Below are positions 8,769 through 17,512 of a stretch of DNA of 64,000 nt, in pieces. This stretch comes from Caballeronia sp. BR00000012568055 (GTDB lineage: Bacteria > Pseudomonadota > Gammaproteobacteria > Burkholderiales > Burkholderiaceae): NCBI RefSeq assembly GCF_029439455.1, contig NZ_JAQFVG010000307.1, positions 62,001 through 126,000 of the forward strand, given 5' to 3'. Both the position numbers and the translations under genes were made by a program. The notes under the pieces are model-generated. The model did not search any database. It was not told where the DNA came from and saw nothing but the letters and a program-made list of their open reading frames with translations. Every line of letters begins with the position of its first letter. Positions within the stretch are counted from its first letter, which is position 1.

Positions 8769-9992
8769 GTGTCCGATTCCACTCCCGCCTCGTCTTCCCG
8801 CGAAACTCAATCGGCGCTCGCGCTGCATCGCAGCTTGCCGCCAGCGACGCGCGAACGCGCGCGTTACGCGACGATGGCGATCTTCTTTATCGCCGGCATG
8901 ATGTACGCGTCGTGGGGCGTGCACGTGCCGACCGTGCGCGACAAGTTCGCGCTGAGTCCCGGCATGTTGTCCTTCGCGCTGCTCGCGGTCGCGGGCGGCT
9001 CGATCTTCGCGATGCTCACGAACGCGTCGTGGATCGCGCGCGTCGGCACGCGCAACGCGTGTATGGCGGGCGGTATCGGCATGGTGATTTTCGGCTCGCT
9101 GATTCTGGTGACGCCGACATACTGGATGCTGCTGATCGTGCTCGCGGCGTTCGGCTTCGGCATGGCGACGCTCGATGTCGCGATGAACGCTGAAGCCAGC
9201 GCGGTCGAGGAAGCGCTCGGGCGGCCGATCATGTCGTCGCTGCATGGCATGTTCAGCGTCGGCGGTATGGCGGGCGCGGCGGCCGGTGGCGCGTTGCTCG
9301 CGCACGGACTCGCGCCCGCGCTGCATCTCGCGCTGGCGTCGGGCTTCGGCGCACTCGTCTTGTTCATATCGATACCTTCGGTTCTGCCGCACGTGCCGCA
9401 TCACGATGAGCATGCGAAGGCGTCGTCATCGAACCGATGGCGTTCGGGCGCGTTGTGGGCGCTGGGCGGCATGGCGCTGATCGCATTGATCGCGGAAGGC
9501 GCCATGTACGACTGGGCCACCGTCTATATGCGCGATGTCGTGCTGGCCACGCCATCGGTATCGAGCGCGGCCTACGCGGCGTTTTCAGGCGGCATGGCGG
9601 CCGGACGCTTCGGCGGCGATACGGTCCGCGCGCGTTTCGGCGCACCGCAATTGATCTTCGGCAGCGCCGGGCTCGCGTTTATCGGCATGGTGATGGCGCT
9701 GGTCTTCCCTATCACGTGGATCACCATGACCGGCTTCACGCTGATGGGCCTAGGCCTCGCCAACATGATGCCCGTGCTGTTCGCGGCAGCCGCGCGCGTC
9801 GAAGGCGTGACGGCGGCGGAGGGTCTCGCGCAGGTCGCGGGTCTCGCGTATTTCGGCTTGCTGTTCGGACCGGTTCTGATCGGCGGCGTCGCGCAAATCA
9901 GCACGCTGCCGATCGGCCTATGCGTGGTGGCAGCGTGCTGCGCGATCATCACCGTAATCGGGCCGCGCATTCTCAGGCGCTGGAAAATATAA
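8769..9992 (+). CDS. MFS transporter (YbjJ-like)
   Basis: The 407-residue protein has about 12 membrane helices starting at ATMAIFFIAGMMYASW. It resembles YbjJ/FucP-distant MFS proteins, with GVHVPTVRDKF after helix 1 and acidic residues in helix 7 (EGAMYDWATVY). Substrate unknown. The start is uncertain: the frame is open from GTG 8658, but residues before about 40 are low-complexity; I use the GTG at 8769 beginning VSDSTPASSS. It is divergent from the HugZ-like gene and convergent with the amino acid binding protein gene, with which it shares a long hairpin terminator. Confidence 0.8.
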   Translation: MSDSTPASSSRETQSALALHRSLPPATRERARYATMAIFFIAGMMYASWGVHVPTVRDKFALSPGMLSFALLAVAGGSIFAMLTNASWIARVGTRNACMAGGIGMVIFGSLILVTPTYWMLLIVLAAFGFGMATLDVAMNAEASAVEEALGRPIMSSLHGMFSVGGMAGAAAGGALLAHGLAPALHLALASGFGALVLFISIPSVLPHVPHHDEHAKASSSNRWRSGALWALGGMALIALIAEGAMYDWATVYMRDVVLATPSVSSAAYAAFSGGMAAGRFGGDTVRARFGAPQLIFGSAGLAFIGMVMALVFPITWITMTGFTLMGLGLANMMPVLFAAAARVEGVTAAEGLAQVAGLAYFGLLFGPVLIGGVAQISTLPIGLCVVAACCAIITVIGPRILRRWKI

Positions 9993-10030
9993 AGCGCGCG
10001 GGCCGATCAGCAAATCGGCACCGCGCGCTT
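9992..10030. terminator. Two-tier hairpin between convergent MFS and binding-protein genes
   Basis: Outer 10-bp stem AAGCGCGCGG / CCGCGCGCTT plus an inner 6-bp stem GCCGAT / ATCGGC separated by a single bulged A, with a 6-nt loop. It begins directly at the MFS stop and lies 28 nt from the next stop, so it probably ends both transcripts. Confidence 0.7.
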
Positions 10031-10057
10031 CTGTGCTTCGATCAAACTAAAGCGTGA

Positions 10058-11203
10058 TTACATCTTCACGACGTCGAGGAGCGACTTCTTGCCCTTCTTG
10101 TAGTCGTACAGCGAGATCACGCCGTGCTTCAGATCGCCCTTCGAGTCGAAGGTCGTCTCGCCGATCACGCCCTTGTAGTCCGTGTTCGGCATCGCAGCGA
10201 CGATCTTCGCCGGATCCGTCGAGTTCGCACGCTTCATTGCATCGACGATGATGTACACCGCGTCGTACGTGAACGGAGCGTAGATCTGGATCGGCTGGCC
10301 GAAACGCTTCTGATACTTCGCCTGGAACGCCGCGCCGCCTTCCATCTTCTCGAGCGCCATGCCGGCTTCCGAACACACGATGTTGTCGGTGGCGCCGCCC
10401 GCCAGACCAGCCAGCTTTTCCGTGCAGACGCCGTCGCCTGCCAGCACCTTGGCGCGCAGGCCGAGTTGCTTGGCCTGCTTGGCGAACGGGCCGCCGGTTG
10501 CGTCCATGCCGCCGTACATCACGGCATCAGGATTTTCGCCCTTGATCTTCGTCAGAATCGCGCGGAAATCGACGGCCTTGTCGTTGGTCGCATCGTGCGA
10601 AACGACTTTCAGGCCCAGCGACTTGGCGGTCTTCTCGAACTCGTTGGCAAGACCCTGGCCGTACGCGGTCGAATCATCGACCACGGCGACGCTCTTGACC
10701 TTCATCGTCTTCGCCGCGTAGTTGGCGAGCGCCGGACCTTGCTGCGCATCGGTCGCGACGACGCGGTACGTCGTCTTGAAGCCTTGCTGCGTGTAGGTCG
10801 GGTTCGTTGCCGACGGGGAAATCTGCACGATGCCCGCATCGCTATAAATCTTCGATGCCGGGATCGACGTACCGGAGTTCAAGTGACCGACGACGCCGAC
10901 GACCTTGTCATCGACCAGCTTCTGCGCGACTTGCGTAGCGGTACGCGGGTCGGCTGCATCGTCTTGCGGGTCCAGTTGCAGGGTGATCTTCTGGCCGCCG
11001 ATCGTCAGACCCTTGGCGTTGATTTCTTCCACTGCGAGCCGCGCGCCGTTTTCGTTGTCTTTGCCCAGGTGCGCAATACCGCCGGTCAGCGGAGCGACGT
11101 GACCGATCTTGACCACTTCATCGGCTGCTGCGGACGTTGCCAACGTAGCGAACAGCAAGGCTGCGGCGCTGATCGGCAACATTTTGTGAAGCTTGGTGTT
11201 CAT
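10058..11203 (-). CDS. Branched-chain amino acid ABC transporter periplasmic binding protein (LivJ/LivK-like)
   Basis: The 381-residue protein has a Sec signal peptide (about residues 1-26, ending ATLATSAAA) and a type I periplasmic binding fold. Its mature N-terminus, DEVVKIGHVAPLTGG, and the internal GVVGHLNSGTSIPAS are typical of Leu/Ile/Val binding proteins. The ATG at 11203 has GGAG 7-10 nt upstream; a longer frame to 11227 lacks this. It has no permease or ATPase genes beside it, so it is an orphan binding subunit presumably working with a transporter encoded elsewhere. Confidence 0.9.
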   Translation of the reverse strand: MNTKLHKMLPISAAALLFATLATSAAADEVVKIGHVAPLTGGIAHLGKDNENGARLAVEEINAKGLTIGGQKITLQLDPQDDAADPRTATQVAQKLVDDKVVGVVGHLNSGTSIPASKIYSDAGIVQISPSATNPTYTQQGFKTTYRVVATDAQQGPALANYAAKTMKVKSVAVVDDSTAYGQGLANEFEKTAKSLGLKVVSHDATNDKAVDFRAILTKIKGENPDAVMYGGMDATGGPFAKQAKQLGLRAKVLAGDGVCTEKLAGLAGGATDNIVCSEAGMALEKMEGGAAFQAKYQKRFGQPIQIYAPFTYDAVYIIVDAMKRANSTDPAKIVAAMPNTDYKGVIGETTFDSKGDLKHGVISLYDYKKGKKSLLDVVKM

Positions 11204-11758
11204 GTAAGTCTCCAGTTTCGGTCCCAAAAACTACGTAATCGCCCTGTGCCCCGTCTTTCATCACGATCGCTCAGTCCCGTGGACGACCACGCCGGATGCA
11301 TCGTCATGCACTTGGCAAGTCCTTCTGGCGAGCCATTTGTGGCGGCTGCCATCCGCACTGCGCGCAAGTGTAGGGTTGTCAAATTAATTTAGGGAAGTTT
11401 TTTAAGATACTGGTGTCACTACCGATTATCGTCCTGTTGTGATATGCAGCCGTTTGTGGTGCATTTCCCTGAAGACGCCCTAGGCATGCGGTTCTCCACG
11501 GGTTGCACCCGCAAAGGTTTGAGCGATGTTCGGGTTTGTCGGAATGCTTTGGATAATCGCGGCATCGACACTTCATTAGGCTGTTTTTTAAAGCCGATTT
11601 AGATGTGTTGTTAGACTCGCTGCTCTAAAAATACCCATGCGCGTCAAAGGCTATGCCAGCTTTCACACAGCTTGCCAAGAAGACGCGCTTATGCGACTGA
11701 AAGGGAAAGCTGGCACACTCACTCGCCTCTCTCTTTCGGCTAAATAAGGAGCTTCAAC
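11204..11758. other. Divergent intergenic region between binding-protein and dienelactone hydrolase genes
   Basis: About 555 nt without a supportable gene. It contains AT-rich tracts near 11380-11410 and 11580-11630 that could hold the two divergent promoters, but no hexamer pair with normal spacing stands out. The purine-rich stretch just before 11759 (TAAGGAGCTTCAACGTG) provides the ribosome binding site of the hydrolase. Confidence 0.5.
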
Positions 11759-12462
11759 GTGACCGTTTCCGTGACTTCCCGCTGGATCGATATTCCCGCC
11801 GACGGCGACAGCTTCCAGGGTTACCTGGCGCTGCCGAAGACCGGCACCGGACCGGCCGTGATCATCCTGCAGGAGATCTTCGGCGTGAACGCGCATATCC
11901 GCAGCGTGGCGGATCAATATGCTGCCGATGGTTATATCGCGCTGGCGCCGGACGTTTTCTGGCGCACGCAGCCGCGCGTCGAACTGGGCTACGAAGGCGC
12001 GGATCGCGAGAAGGCGATGGAACTGCTGCAAAAGACCAAGCTCGATGAAGCCGTCGCCGATGTCGGCGCTGCAGCGAAGGCATTGCGTGCATTGCCCGAA
12101 GTCACGGGTAAGGTCGCGGCGATCGGCTATTGCTTCGGCGGCCGCCTCGCGTATCTGGCGGCGGCGCAAGGCACGGTCGATCTGGGCGTGGCGTACTACG
12201 GCGGCGGCATTCAAAACGCGCTCGATCAGGCCGACAAGATCAAGGTGCCGATGCAGTTCCACTACGGCGACTCGACGCCCACATTCCCGCCGACGCCGTC
12301 GATGCCGTGCGTCAGAAATTCGCGGGCCGCAAGGACTCCGCGCTGTATGTATATCCGCAAGCCGATCACGGTTTCAACTGCGGTGACCGCGCATCGTTCA
12401 ACGCGAAGGCGTCGGCGCTGGCGCACGGGCGCACGCTGACCTTCCTTGGCGAAAATCTGTAA
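11759..12462 (+). pseudogene. Dienelactone hydrolase family gene with a -1 frameshift
   Basis: The first 170 codons encode a normal dienelactone hydrolase (LQEIFGVN at 38-45, nucleophile GYCFGG with Cys125). At 12270/12271 one base is missing: the text reads GGCGA then CTCGACGCC, where GGC GAx CTC GAC is expected. In the same frame translation runs on into unrelated sequence, ending at 12439. In the frame starting with CTC at 12271 the family continues perfectly (LDAHIPADAVDAVRQKF, then YPQADHGFN) to a stop at 12462. The catalytic Asp and His lie after the shift, so the in-frame product should be inactive. Either a recent pseudogene or a sequencing error. The start is GTG with AAGGAG upstream. 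Confidence 0.85.
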
Positions 12463-12476
12463 TCAAAGCGAAACCG

Positions 12477-12502
12477 AAGCGGGCGCGGCGCGTCCGCTTT
12501 TT
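12477..12502 (+). terminator. Terminator after the dienelactone hydrolase gene
   Basis: Stem AAGCGGGCG / CGTCCGCTT (9 bp including one G-T pair), 5-nt loop, followed by a run of five T at 12498-12502. It starts 14 nt after the hydrolase stop. Confidence 0.8.
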
Positions 12503-12520
12503 ATCGCGTGAAGCGCGGCG

Positions 12521-12706
12521 CTAAACTAGCGCCGGCAATCCCTCGACCAGCAGAAAAGCCACCAGCACGCCGAGCAGCGCGCCGAACACCCGCAGCACGT
12601 TGTTCTTGAAATGCGTTGCGCACGGAATGGCCCCGAGAAACAGCGCGCCTGCGAGCGCCATCGGGATGATCAGAATGAAATCGCCGATCGTGAAGTACGT
12701 GGTCAT
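12521..12706 (-). CDS. Small membrane protein, unknown function
   Basis: The 61-residue product is almost entirely hydrophobic, with two predicted membrane helices (about 9-28 and 35-58) separated by ATHFKNN. The ATG at 12706 has GGGAGACGCAAG directly upstream, a strong ribosome binding site, and codon use matches neighbouring genes. I do not recognise a named family. It is convergent with the dienelactone hydrolase gene across the terminator at 12477-12502. Confidence 0.7.
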   Translation of the reverse strand: MTTYFTIGDFILIIPMALAGALFLGAIPCATHFKNNVLRVFGALLGVLVAFLLVEGLPALV

Positions 12707-13299
12707 CTTGCGTCTCCCATCGTCCTGCTTTTAGCTTTGCCTTTGTCGTCGTGATCGTCGTGAAGGGCATCGCATCGACAATTCGAGTATAGGCCGCGCT
12801 TTGACACAAGTCGGCACAAGTTCAGCGAATGGGAAACCATGCGACGCGCAAAATCCTTGCACGACAAGGGTTTGCGCTGCGAATTTTTAAGCAGACGCGG
12901 AAAAACCCTTAGATTGTTCCGATTTCATTCGGCTTTCAGAACGCGCGTGCCTTATGCGATGCAATCCGCAACCCAAGCGCCGCGCGCCGGAATGCCCGCG
13001 AGCCTGCCCTTTGGAAAGCAAGGGTTTCGCCTTATGCGAATGCTTGTTAAACGGTCGATGAGTCAGTAATTGGTGCCAGTCGTCTGCGATGGACAACATA
13101 TCCGCGCATTCAGCGTCGCGCCAGCGCGCAACGATGCGCTAAAGTAACTGCACAATCGTTCATGTAGGCCGTGCGTGCTGCGCATCGCACAACATTGATG
13201 CGGTCGGTTGTTTGGGTGCACGAGCCGTGAAAAGCCTGTGCTTGGTGAAATATATGACCGGCGTTTTATCCTCAGCCGGCGCTGGAACGGGGATTCATC
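12707..13299. other. Intergenic region, about 590 nt
   Basis: Holds the promoters of the small membrane protein (minus) and of the small protein at 13300 (plus). The open frame at 12839-13069 (plus) is basic, has no ribosome binding site and no family resemblance, so I leave it out. No terminator, repeat or RNA gene was recognised. Confidence 0.45.
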
Positions 13300-13512
13300 A
13301 TGCAAATCGGTTCGATTGTCCGCTCCGTGCATATCGCCGTGCCTCAAGGGGCACGCGGCATTGTCATGCGCATTCTCGGTGATATGGCGATGGTCGCCTG
13401 GTACGAAGGCGAGCCAGGCGTAACTAAACTGCTCAATACCGAGCCGTTTTTCCTCGAAGATTTGATCGATACCGGCGACGTCATACGTCCCGCCAACACG
13501 GTCGTGCATTGA
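13300..13512 (+). CDS. Conserved-looking small protein, unknown function
   Basis: The 70-residue acidic protein begins MQIGSIVRSVHIAVPQGARG and continues with a beta-rich core (GIVMRILGDMAMVAWYEGEPG) and FFLEDLIDTGDVI. It looks like a single small beta-barrel domain; I do not recognise a named family. GGGGATTC lies before the ATG and codon use is that of the host. It lies 63 nt upstream of srkA on the same strand and may be cotranscribed. A long minus-strand frame across 13063-14574 is a shadow of this gene and srkA. Confidence 0.7.
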   Translation: MQIGSIVRSVHIAVPQGARGIVMRILGDMAMVAWYEGEPGVTKLLNTEPFFLEDLIDTGDVIRPANTVVH

Positions 13513-13575
13513 CGCCCACGCATCACGCCGCGCATTCGCGATGCCAACGGCTGCGAGGCGCGGCACAATGCCGGA

Positions 13576-14613
13576 ATGAACTCTCCTCATTCCGATGATT
13601 CCCCGCGCCCGTCCGCCGATGCCGACGCGCCGCCCTTCGCCGGCCTCACGCCCGAGCGCGTGCTCGATGCGATCGACAGCGTGCTTCTGCCGACCGGCGC
13701 ACGCACCGACGGCCGCATGCTGCCGCTCAACAGCTACGAAAACCGCGTATATCAGGTCGGCGTGGAAGATGGGCCGCCAGTCGTCGCGAAGTTTTATCGG
13801 CCACAACGATGGTCGAACGCGGCGATTCTCGAAGAGCACGCTTTCGTCGCGAGTCTGACGGCGCGCGAAATTCCGGCCGTTCCGGCGCGCGTGCTCGACG
13901 GCGCGACGCTCCACGAATTCGACGGTTTCCGCTTCTCCGTGTTCGAGCGTCGCGGCGGGCGCGCGCCGGATCTCGATCGTAGCGATACGCTCGAATGGCT
14001 CGGGCGTTTTATCGGGCGCATTCACGCGGTGGGCGCGATCGAGCCGTACCGCGAGCGGCCGACGCTCGATATCCAGACCTTCGGCTATGAACCGCGCGAC
14101 TTTCTGCTCGCGCATCGCTTCGTGCCGGACGATGTCCGTGAAGCGTGGGAACGCGCGGTATCGCTGGCGCTGGAAGGCGTTGAACAATGCTTCGAACGCG
14201 CCGGCGACGTGCGGCATTTGCGGATGCACGGCGACTGTCATCCAAGTAACGTCTTGTGGACCGACGCCGGCCCGCATTTCGTCGATTTCGACGACAGCCG
14301 CATGGGGCCCGCGATTCAGGATCTCTGGCTGCTGCTGCCGGGCGGCCGCGCGGAGGCATCGCGTGCGCTGACCGATTTGCTCGCGGGCTACGAAGATTTC
14401 GCCGAATTCGATCCGCGCGAGCTTCATCTGATCGAAGCGCTGCGCACACTGCGGCTCATCCACTATTCCGCCTGGCTCGCGCGCCGCTGGCACGATCCGA
14501 CGTTCCCCGCCGCCTTTCCGTGGTTCAACACGCAGCGTTATTGGGAAGACCGCATCCTCGAGTTGCGCGAGCAAATCGGCGCGATGCAGGAAGGTCCGCT
14601 CTGGCCCGTCTGA
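13576..14613 (+). CDS. srkA: Stress response serine/threonine kinase A (YihE/RdoA)
   Basis: The 345-residue protein has the aminoglycoside-phosphotransferase-like kinase fold. After a Pro/Ala-rich N-terminus (1-25) come the nucleotide-binding region PLNSYENRVYQVG, the catalytic loop HGDCHPSNVLW and the metal loop FVDFDDSRMGPA, all typical of SrkA. SrkA is a cytoplasmic Ser/Thr kinase reported to counter stress-induced death in E. coli. E. coli srkA lies beside dsbA; that neighbour is missing here. Confidence 0.9.
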   Translation: MNSPHSDDSPRPSADADAPPFAGLTPERVLDAIDSVLLPTGARTDGRMLPLNSYENRVYQVGVEDGPPVVAKFYRPQRWSNAAILEEHAFVASLTAREIPAVPARVLDGATLHEFDGFRFSVFERRGGRAPDLDRSDTLEWLGRFIGRIHAVGAIEPYRERPTLDIQTFGYEPRDFLLAHRFVPDDVREAWERAVSLALEGVEQCFERAGDVRHLRMHGDCHPSNVLWTDAGPHFVDFDDSRMGPAIQDLWLLLPGGRAEASRALTDLLAGYEDFAEFDPRELHLIEALRTLRLIHYSAWLARRWHDPTFPAAFPWFNTQRYWEDRILELREQIGAMQEGPLWPV

Positions 14614-14682
14614 AATTTTTCGTCACAAAAGGATGTTGTCAGGGATTCGCAGGGTATTGAAAACGTCATTTGAGCGTGTGAT

Positions 14683-14701
14683 GATAACGATTCTCATTTG
14701 C
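14683..14701. promoter_or_regulatory. Candidate Fur box upstream of the PepSY gene
   Basis: GATAACGATTCTCATTTGC matches the 19-bp Fur consensus (GATAATGATAATCATTATC) at 14 of 19 positions. It lies about 97 nt before the GTG start of the PepSY protein, where an iron-repressed promoter would be expected. Confidence 0.6.
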
Positions 14702-14797
14702 CACATTTGCCATCCCCATTTCGATCGACACGCGTAAGCGTCATCAGCCGGTCGGGGCATGGCGTTGCCTGCCATCCCCCGAATTCTGGAGAGACGC

Positions 14798-15526
14798 GTG
14801 AACGCGCCTGACACCCTCAGTCCCCGACCGCCCGCAACGGGCCATTCCACGCAATATCGCCCGCACGGACGTTTGATCGACGATGCAGAACACGTGGTTC
14901 GAAAGAATCGCTCGCGGCGTTCGACGTTCTTGAAGTGGCTGCGCAAGGTGCACGGCTGGGTCGGTCTGTGGGGCGCGCTGCTGGGTTTGCTGTTCGGCGT
15001 GACGGGCTTTCTGCTGAATCATCGCGCGCCGCCGATGCGCATTTCCACTGGCGAGCCGCAAGTCGCGCAAATGCAGATGCCGCTGCCCGCCGAAGGCCTC
15101 AAATCGCCGCGCGATCTCGGCGTGTGGCTGAAGAAGGAACTGAAGATCGACGGCAATCTGGGACGCACGCGCCGCGAGCCCGCGCATCCCGTCGGTTGGG
15201 GCGACAAGAGCACGATGCAACCGGAGCAATGGTCGGTGATGGTCGCCTCTCCTGGCGGCAATGTGCAGGCGGAGTACTGGGTCGGCAACAACTTCGTATC
15301 GGTGAAGCGCACCGAGAACACCTTCCTCGCCACTATGACGAATCTGCACAAGGGCGTGGGACTGAGCATCGGCTGGGTGCTGCTGATCGATACGTTCGCG
15401 GGCAGCATCATTCTGCTTTCGCTGACGGGCTTGCTGCTGTGGACGGAGTTGAACAAGCGGCGTACGGCCGGCGTGGTGATCGTGACGGTATCGCTGATTG
15501 CGGCGGTGGTTTGCGGGTTAATGTAA
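14798..15526 (+). CDS. PepSY-associated membrane protein, probably iron-regulated
   Basis: I use the GTG at 14798 because CTGGAGAGAC sits just upstream; this gives 242 residues. The protein has an N-terminal cytoplasmic tail, one helix (about 55-73, GLWGALLGLLFGVTGFLL) preceded by LRKVHGW, a periplasmic domain, then two C-terminal helices (after NLHKGVGLSIGW and near the end). This HxGW/TM arrangement is that of PepSY-associated membrane proteins, several of which are siderophore-linked ferric reductases. With the Fur-like box at 14683, a role in iron uptake is inferred. No siderophore receptor gene lies nearby. Confidence 0.8.
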   Translation: MNAPDTLSPRPPATGHSTQYRPHGRLIDDAEHVVRKNRSRRSTFLKWLRKVHGWVGLWGALLGLLFGVTGFLLNHRAPPMRISTGEPQVAQMQMPLPAEGLKSPRDLGVWLKKELKIDGNLGRTRREPAHPVGWGDKSTMQPEQWSVMVASPGGNVQAEYWVGNNFVSVKRTENTFLATMTNLHKGVGLSIGWVLLIDTFAGSIILLSLTGLLLWTELNKRRTAGVVIVTVSLIAAVVCGLM

Positions 15527-15554
15527 AGGCTGGCGCAGTTTGATCAGGTCCTAA

Positions 15555-15586
15555 GGACCATTTCGGTGGATTCACCGAAATGGTCC
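15555..15586. repeat. Perfect 14-bp inverted repeat (hairpin) downstream of the PepSY gene
   Basis: GGACCATTTCGGTG and its exact complement flank a GATT loop. It lies between the PepSY stop (15526) and the end of the dinD remnant (15603), so it may end both convergent units, though no T-run follows. Its right arm (CACCGAAATGGTC) is identical to the undamaged form of the dinD sequence at the frameshift site near 16029-16041. Confidence 0.7.
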
Positions 15587-15602
15587 CGTTGCATCTCTCA
15601 AG

Positions 15603-16230
15603 TCAATTTGAAGAGCGTTCAGGATCGGCGTTTTTTTCCTTTTGCTTCAACGCCTTCCGCTTCGCGCGCTCGATCTGCTGAATACTTTTCTCCGGCGTGG
15701 GAAGCGCCTCTCGTGATCCTGAAAGATCGCATAGTCTGAGCCAGTTGTTACTCCGGCGGCACGCGCAGCAGCGCTGAGCGCCTTGTTGTGATGCGTCAGC
15801 TCTCCGCGAAGTATCAAACGCCGTTGATCTTCAGAAAGGCTTGAAAATGACGGCTCGTCGCTCAACTCCTGACGGCGCGTCTGGAGCGCGAAATAGGTCT
15901 GTCCGTTGGCAATAACGACCTTGGACGGATCGCCGTTCTGGACAATCAGATAACAGGCGTAACGCGACAACCTGGAATCCGACACCGCGCGATTCGCGCC
16001 AGAGCCGAGCCGGACCATTTTGGTGACGTCACCGAATGGTCTTCGACCTTGTGCCCCGAGCGCTCGCAAGCGGTCTTCGCTTTTTTGATCACCTGAACAA
16101 AGTTGCGCCAGTCTTGATAGTCCAGCAGCGGCGCAAGATCACGAGCAAACCAGAACTCGCCCTCTTCATTTTTCTGCCTGATGTTTTCGAACGTCAGGTG
16201 ATGCCGTGATGCAGCTTCATTGCTCGACAT
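15603..16230 (-). pseudogene. dinD: Decayed dinD (DNA damage-inducible protein D)
   Basis: The remnant starts at ATG 16230 with GAGGAAG upstream and encodes DinD-like RHHLTFENIR, FWFARDLAPLLDYQDW and KTACERSGHKVEDH. There one T is missing (CATTCGG where CATTTCGG is expected, near 16034), shifting the frame. A second frame carries DVTKMVRLGSGANRAV, SRYACYLIVQNGDPSK and SDYAIFQDH. At about 15712 sequence jumps to the C-terminal part (LPTPEKSIQQIERAK), in a third frame, ending at 15603. Compared with E. coli DinD (274 residues, as I remember it) roughly 80-85 codons are deleted internally. No LexA-type CTGT-N8-ACAG box is visible upstream. Not functional. Confidence 0.88.
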
Positions 16231-16309
16231 CGATAACTTCCTCGCTGTGAAAAGGAAGTACCAATGTATCGACGCGCCTTTTAAAGCACACCTCGGCCAA
16301 ACGGCCAAA

Positions 16310-17437
16310 TCACGCCCGCTTCGCTCTCCTCGGGTTATGCCGCGTCAGCCACAAATACAGGCCGCTGCCCAGCACCACGATCGTCAGCAGATCGAACGTT
16401 GCCCAGAAGATCTTGAGCGGCATGCCGCCGAAATCGCCGAAGTGCAGCGGCTGCGATCCGAGCAGCACTTTCAGATACCACGGCAGTTCGCGTGAATCCG
16501 TGAGCGCGCCGGTCGATGCATCGACGAGAACCGGGCGCATGATGCGCGTGGTCAGAATGCCGTCGCCGCGCATCCACACCGCGTAGTGATGCGGGCTCGC
16601 GAAGCGCGTGCCCGGAAACGCCACGAACGATGGAATCATCCCCGGCGCGGCTTCGTGCGCGGTCTTCACGGCATCGTCGATAGAAGCGCGCACCATGACG
16701 GGCGGCTGTCCGTGATAAGGCGCGAGCATCTGCGCGAGTTGATCGTTGCGCCAGGCATCGAGCATCAGATCGGCAAGCGTATTGATCGATCCGGTCGCGC
16801 CGACGAGCAGCGCCCACGCCAGCGTCAACATGCCGAAGGCGTTGTGCCAGTCGAGCCACACGATGCGCCGTTTCTTCTTCAGCCGTACGCGCCCGAGTCC
16901 GACCTTGCGCCAGAACGGCAGATACACGACCACGCCCGACACGATTGCCGCGAGAAACACCGCGCCCATCGCGCCGAGGAACAGCTTGCCCAACAGTCCC
17001 GCGAACATATCGACGTGCAGTTTCAGCAGCACGAACTTGAGCGATCCTTTGCCAGGCGGCATGCCGAGCGGTTTGGCCGTGCGGGCATCGACCGTGGTGC
17101 TGAGCGTGTCGTCGGGAGGCGTGTCGGCGCGCGGCGCGGTGACGACGACGGGCAGCAGCAGTTCGTCAGGCTCCCAGATCACATATTGCGGAACGTGACC
17201 GGGATGCTCGCGCAATGCGGCTTGCAGCACCGCATCGTAAGTTGCGCGCGCGTCGGTTTCGGGCGCGGGCAACTCGATTGCATCGCCGGTGAGAAGGTCG
17301 AGTTCGTGGCCGAAGACCAGCGGCAAACCGGTGAGACACAACAACAGCATGAAGGCCGTGCAAATGAGACTCGTCCATCGATGCACGATCGACCAGACGC
17401 GCAACGCGCGCTGGCTCATAAAGGGCTTACCGGGCAT
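16310..17437 (-). CDS. PepSY-associated TM helix protein (iron-uptake/reductase type)
   Basis: The 375-residue protein has four main membrane helices: near 17-37 (after RVWSIVHRWTSL), two in the middle (about 150-170 and 195-215) and one near the C-terminus (about 345-365). The HRWTSL, LKLHVDMFAG and LDWHNAFGM histidines fit the conserved haem or metal positions of PepSY_TM proteins, many of which are associated with siderophore uptake or ferric reduction. It faces the smaller PepSY gene across the dead dinD. No ribosome binding site clearly decides between Met1 (17437) and Met7 (17419). Confidence 0.82.
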   Translation of the reverse strand: MPGKPFMSQRALRVWSIVHRWTSLICTAFMLLLCLTGLPLVFGHELDLLTGDAIELPAPETDARATYDAVLQAALREHPGHVPQYVIWEPDELLLPVVVTAPRADTPPDDTLSTTVDARTAKPLGMPPGKGSLKFVLLKLHVDMFAGLLGKLFLGAMGAVFLAAIVSGVVVYLPFWRKVGLGRVRLKKKRRIVWLDWHNAFGMLTLAWALLVGATGSINTLADLMLDAWRNDQLAQMLAPYHGQPPVMVRASIDDAVKTAHEAAPGMIPSFVAFPGTRFASPHHYAVWMRGDGILTTRIMRPVLVDASTGALTDSRELPWYLKVLLGSQPLHFGDFGGMPLKIFWATFDLLTIVVLGSGLYLWLTRHNPRRAKRA

Positions 17438-17512
17438 TCAATCAAAAGCTGAGGAAAGAGAACAGATGATTATAGAAGCCCGGCACGATCATCCGTAGGC
17501 ATTATGTAAGCC

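Noticed and set aside
12839-13069. 76-codon plus-strand frame
   Set aside because: Basic, no ribosome binding site, no family resemblance, lies in promoter-type sequence.
13063-14574. 503-codon minus-strand open frame
   Set aside because: Antisense shadow of srkA and the 70-residue small protein gene.
16231-16309. LexA box upstream of the dinD remnant
   Set aside because: No CTGT-N8-ACAG or close variant found in the 80 nt before the start.
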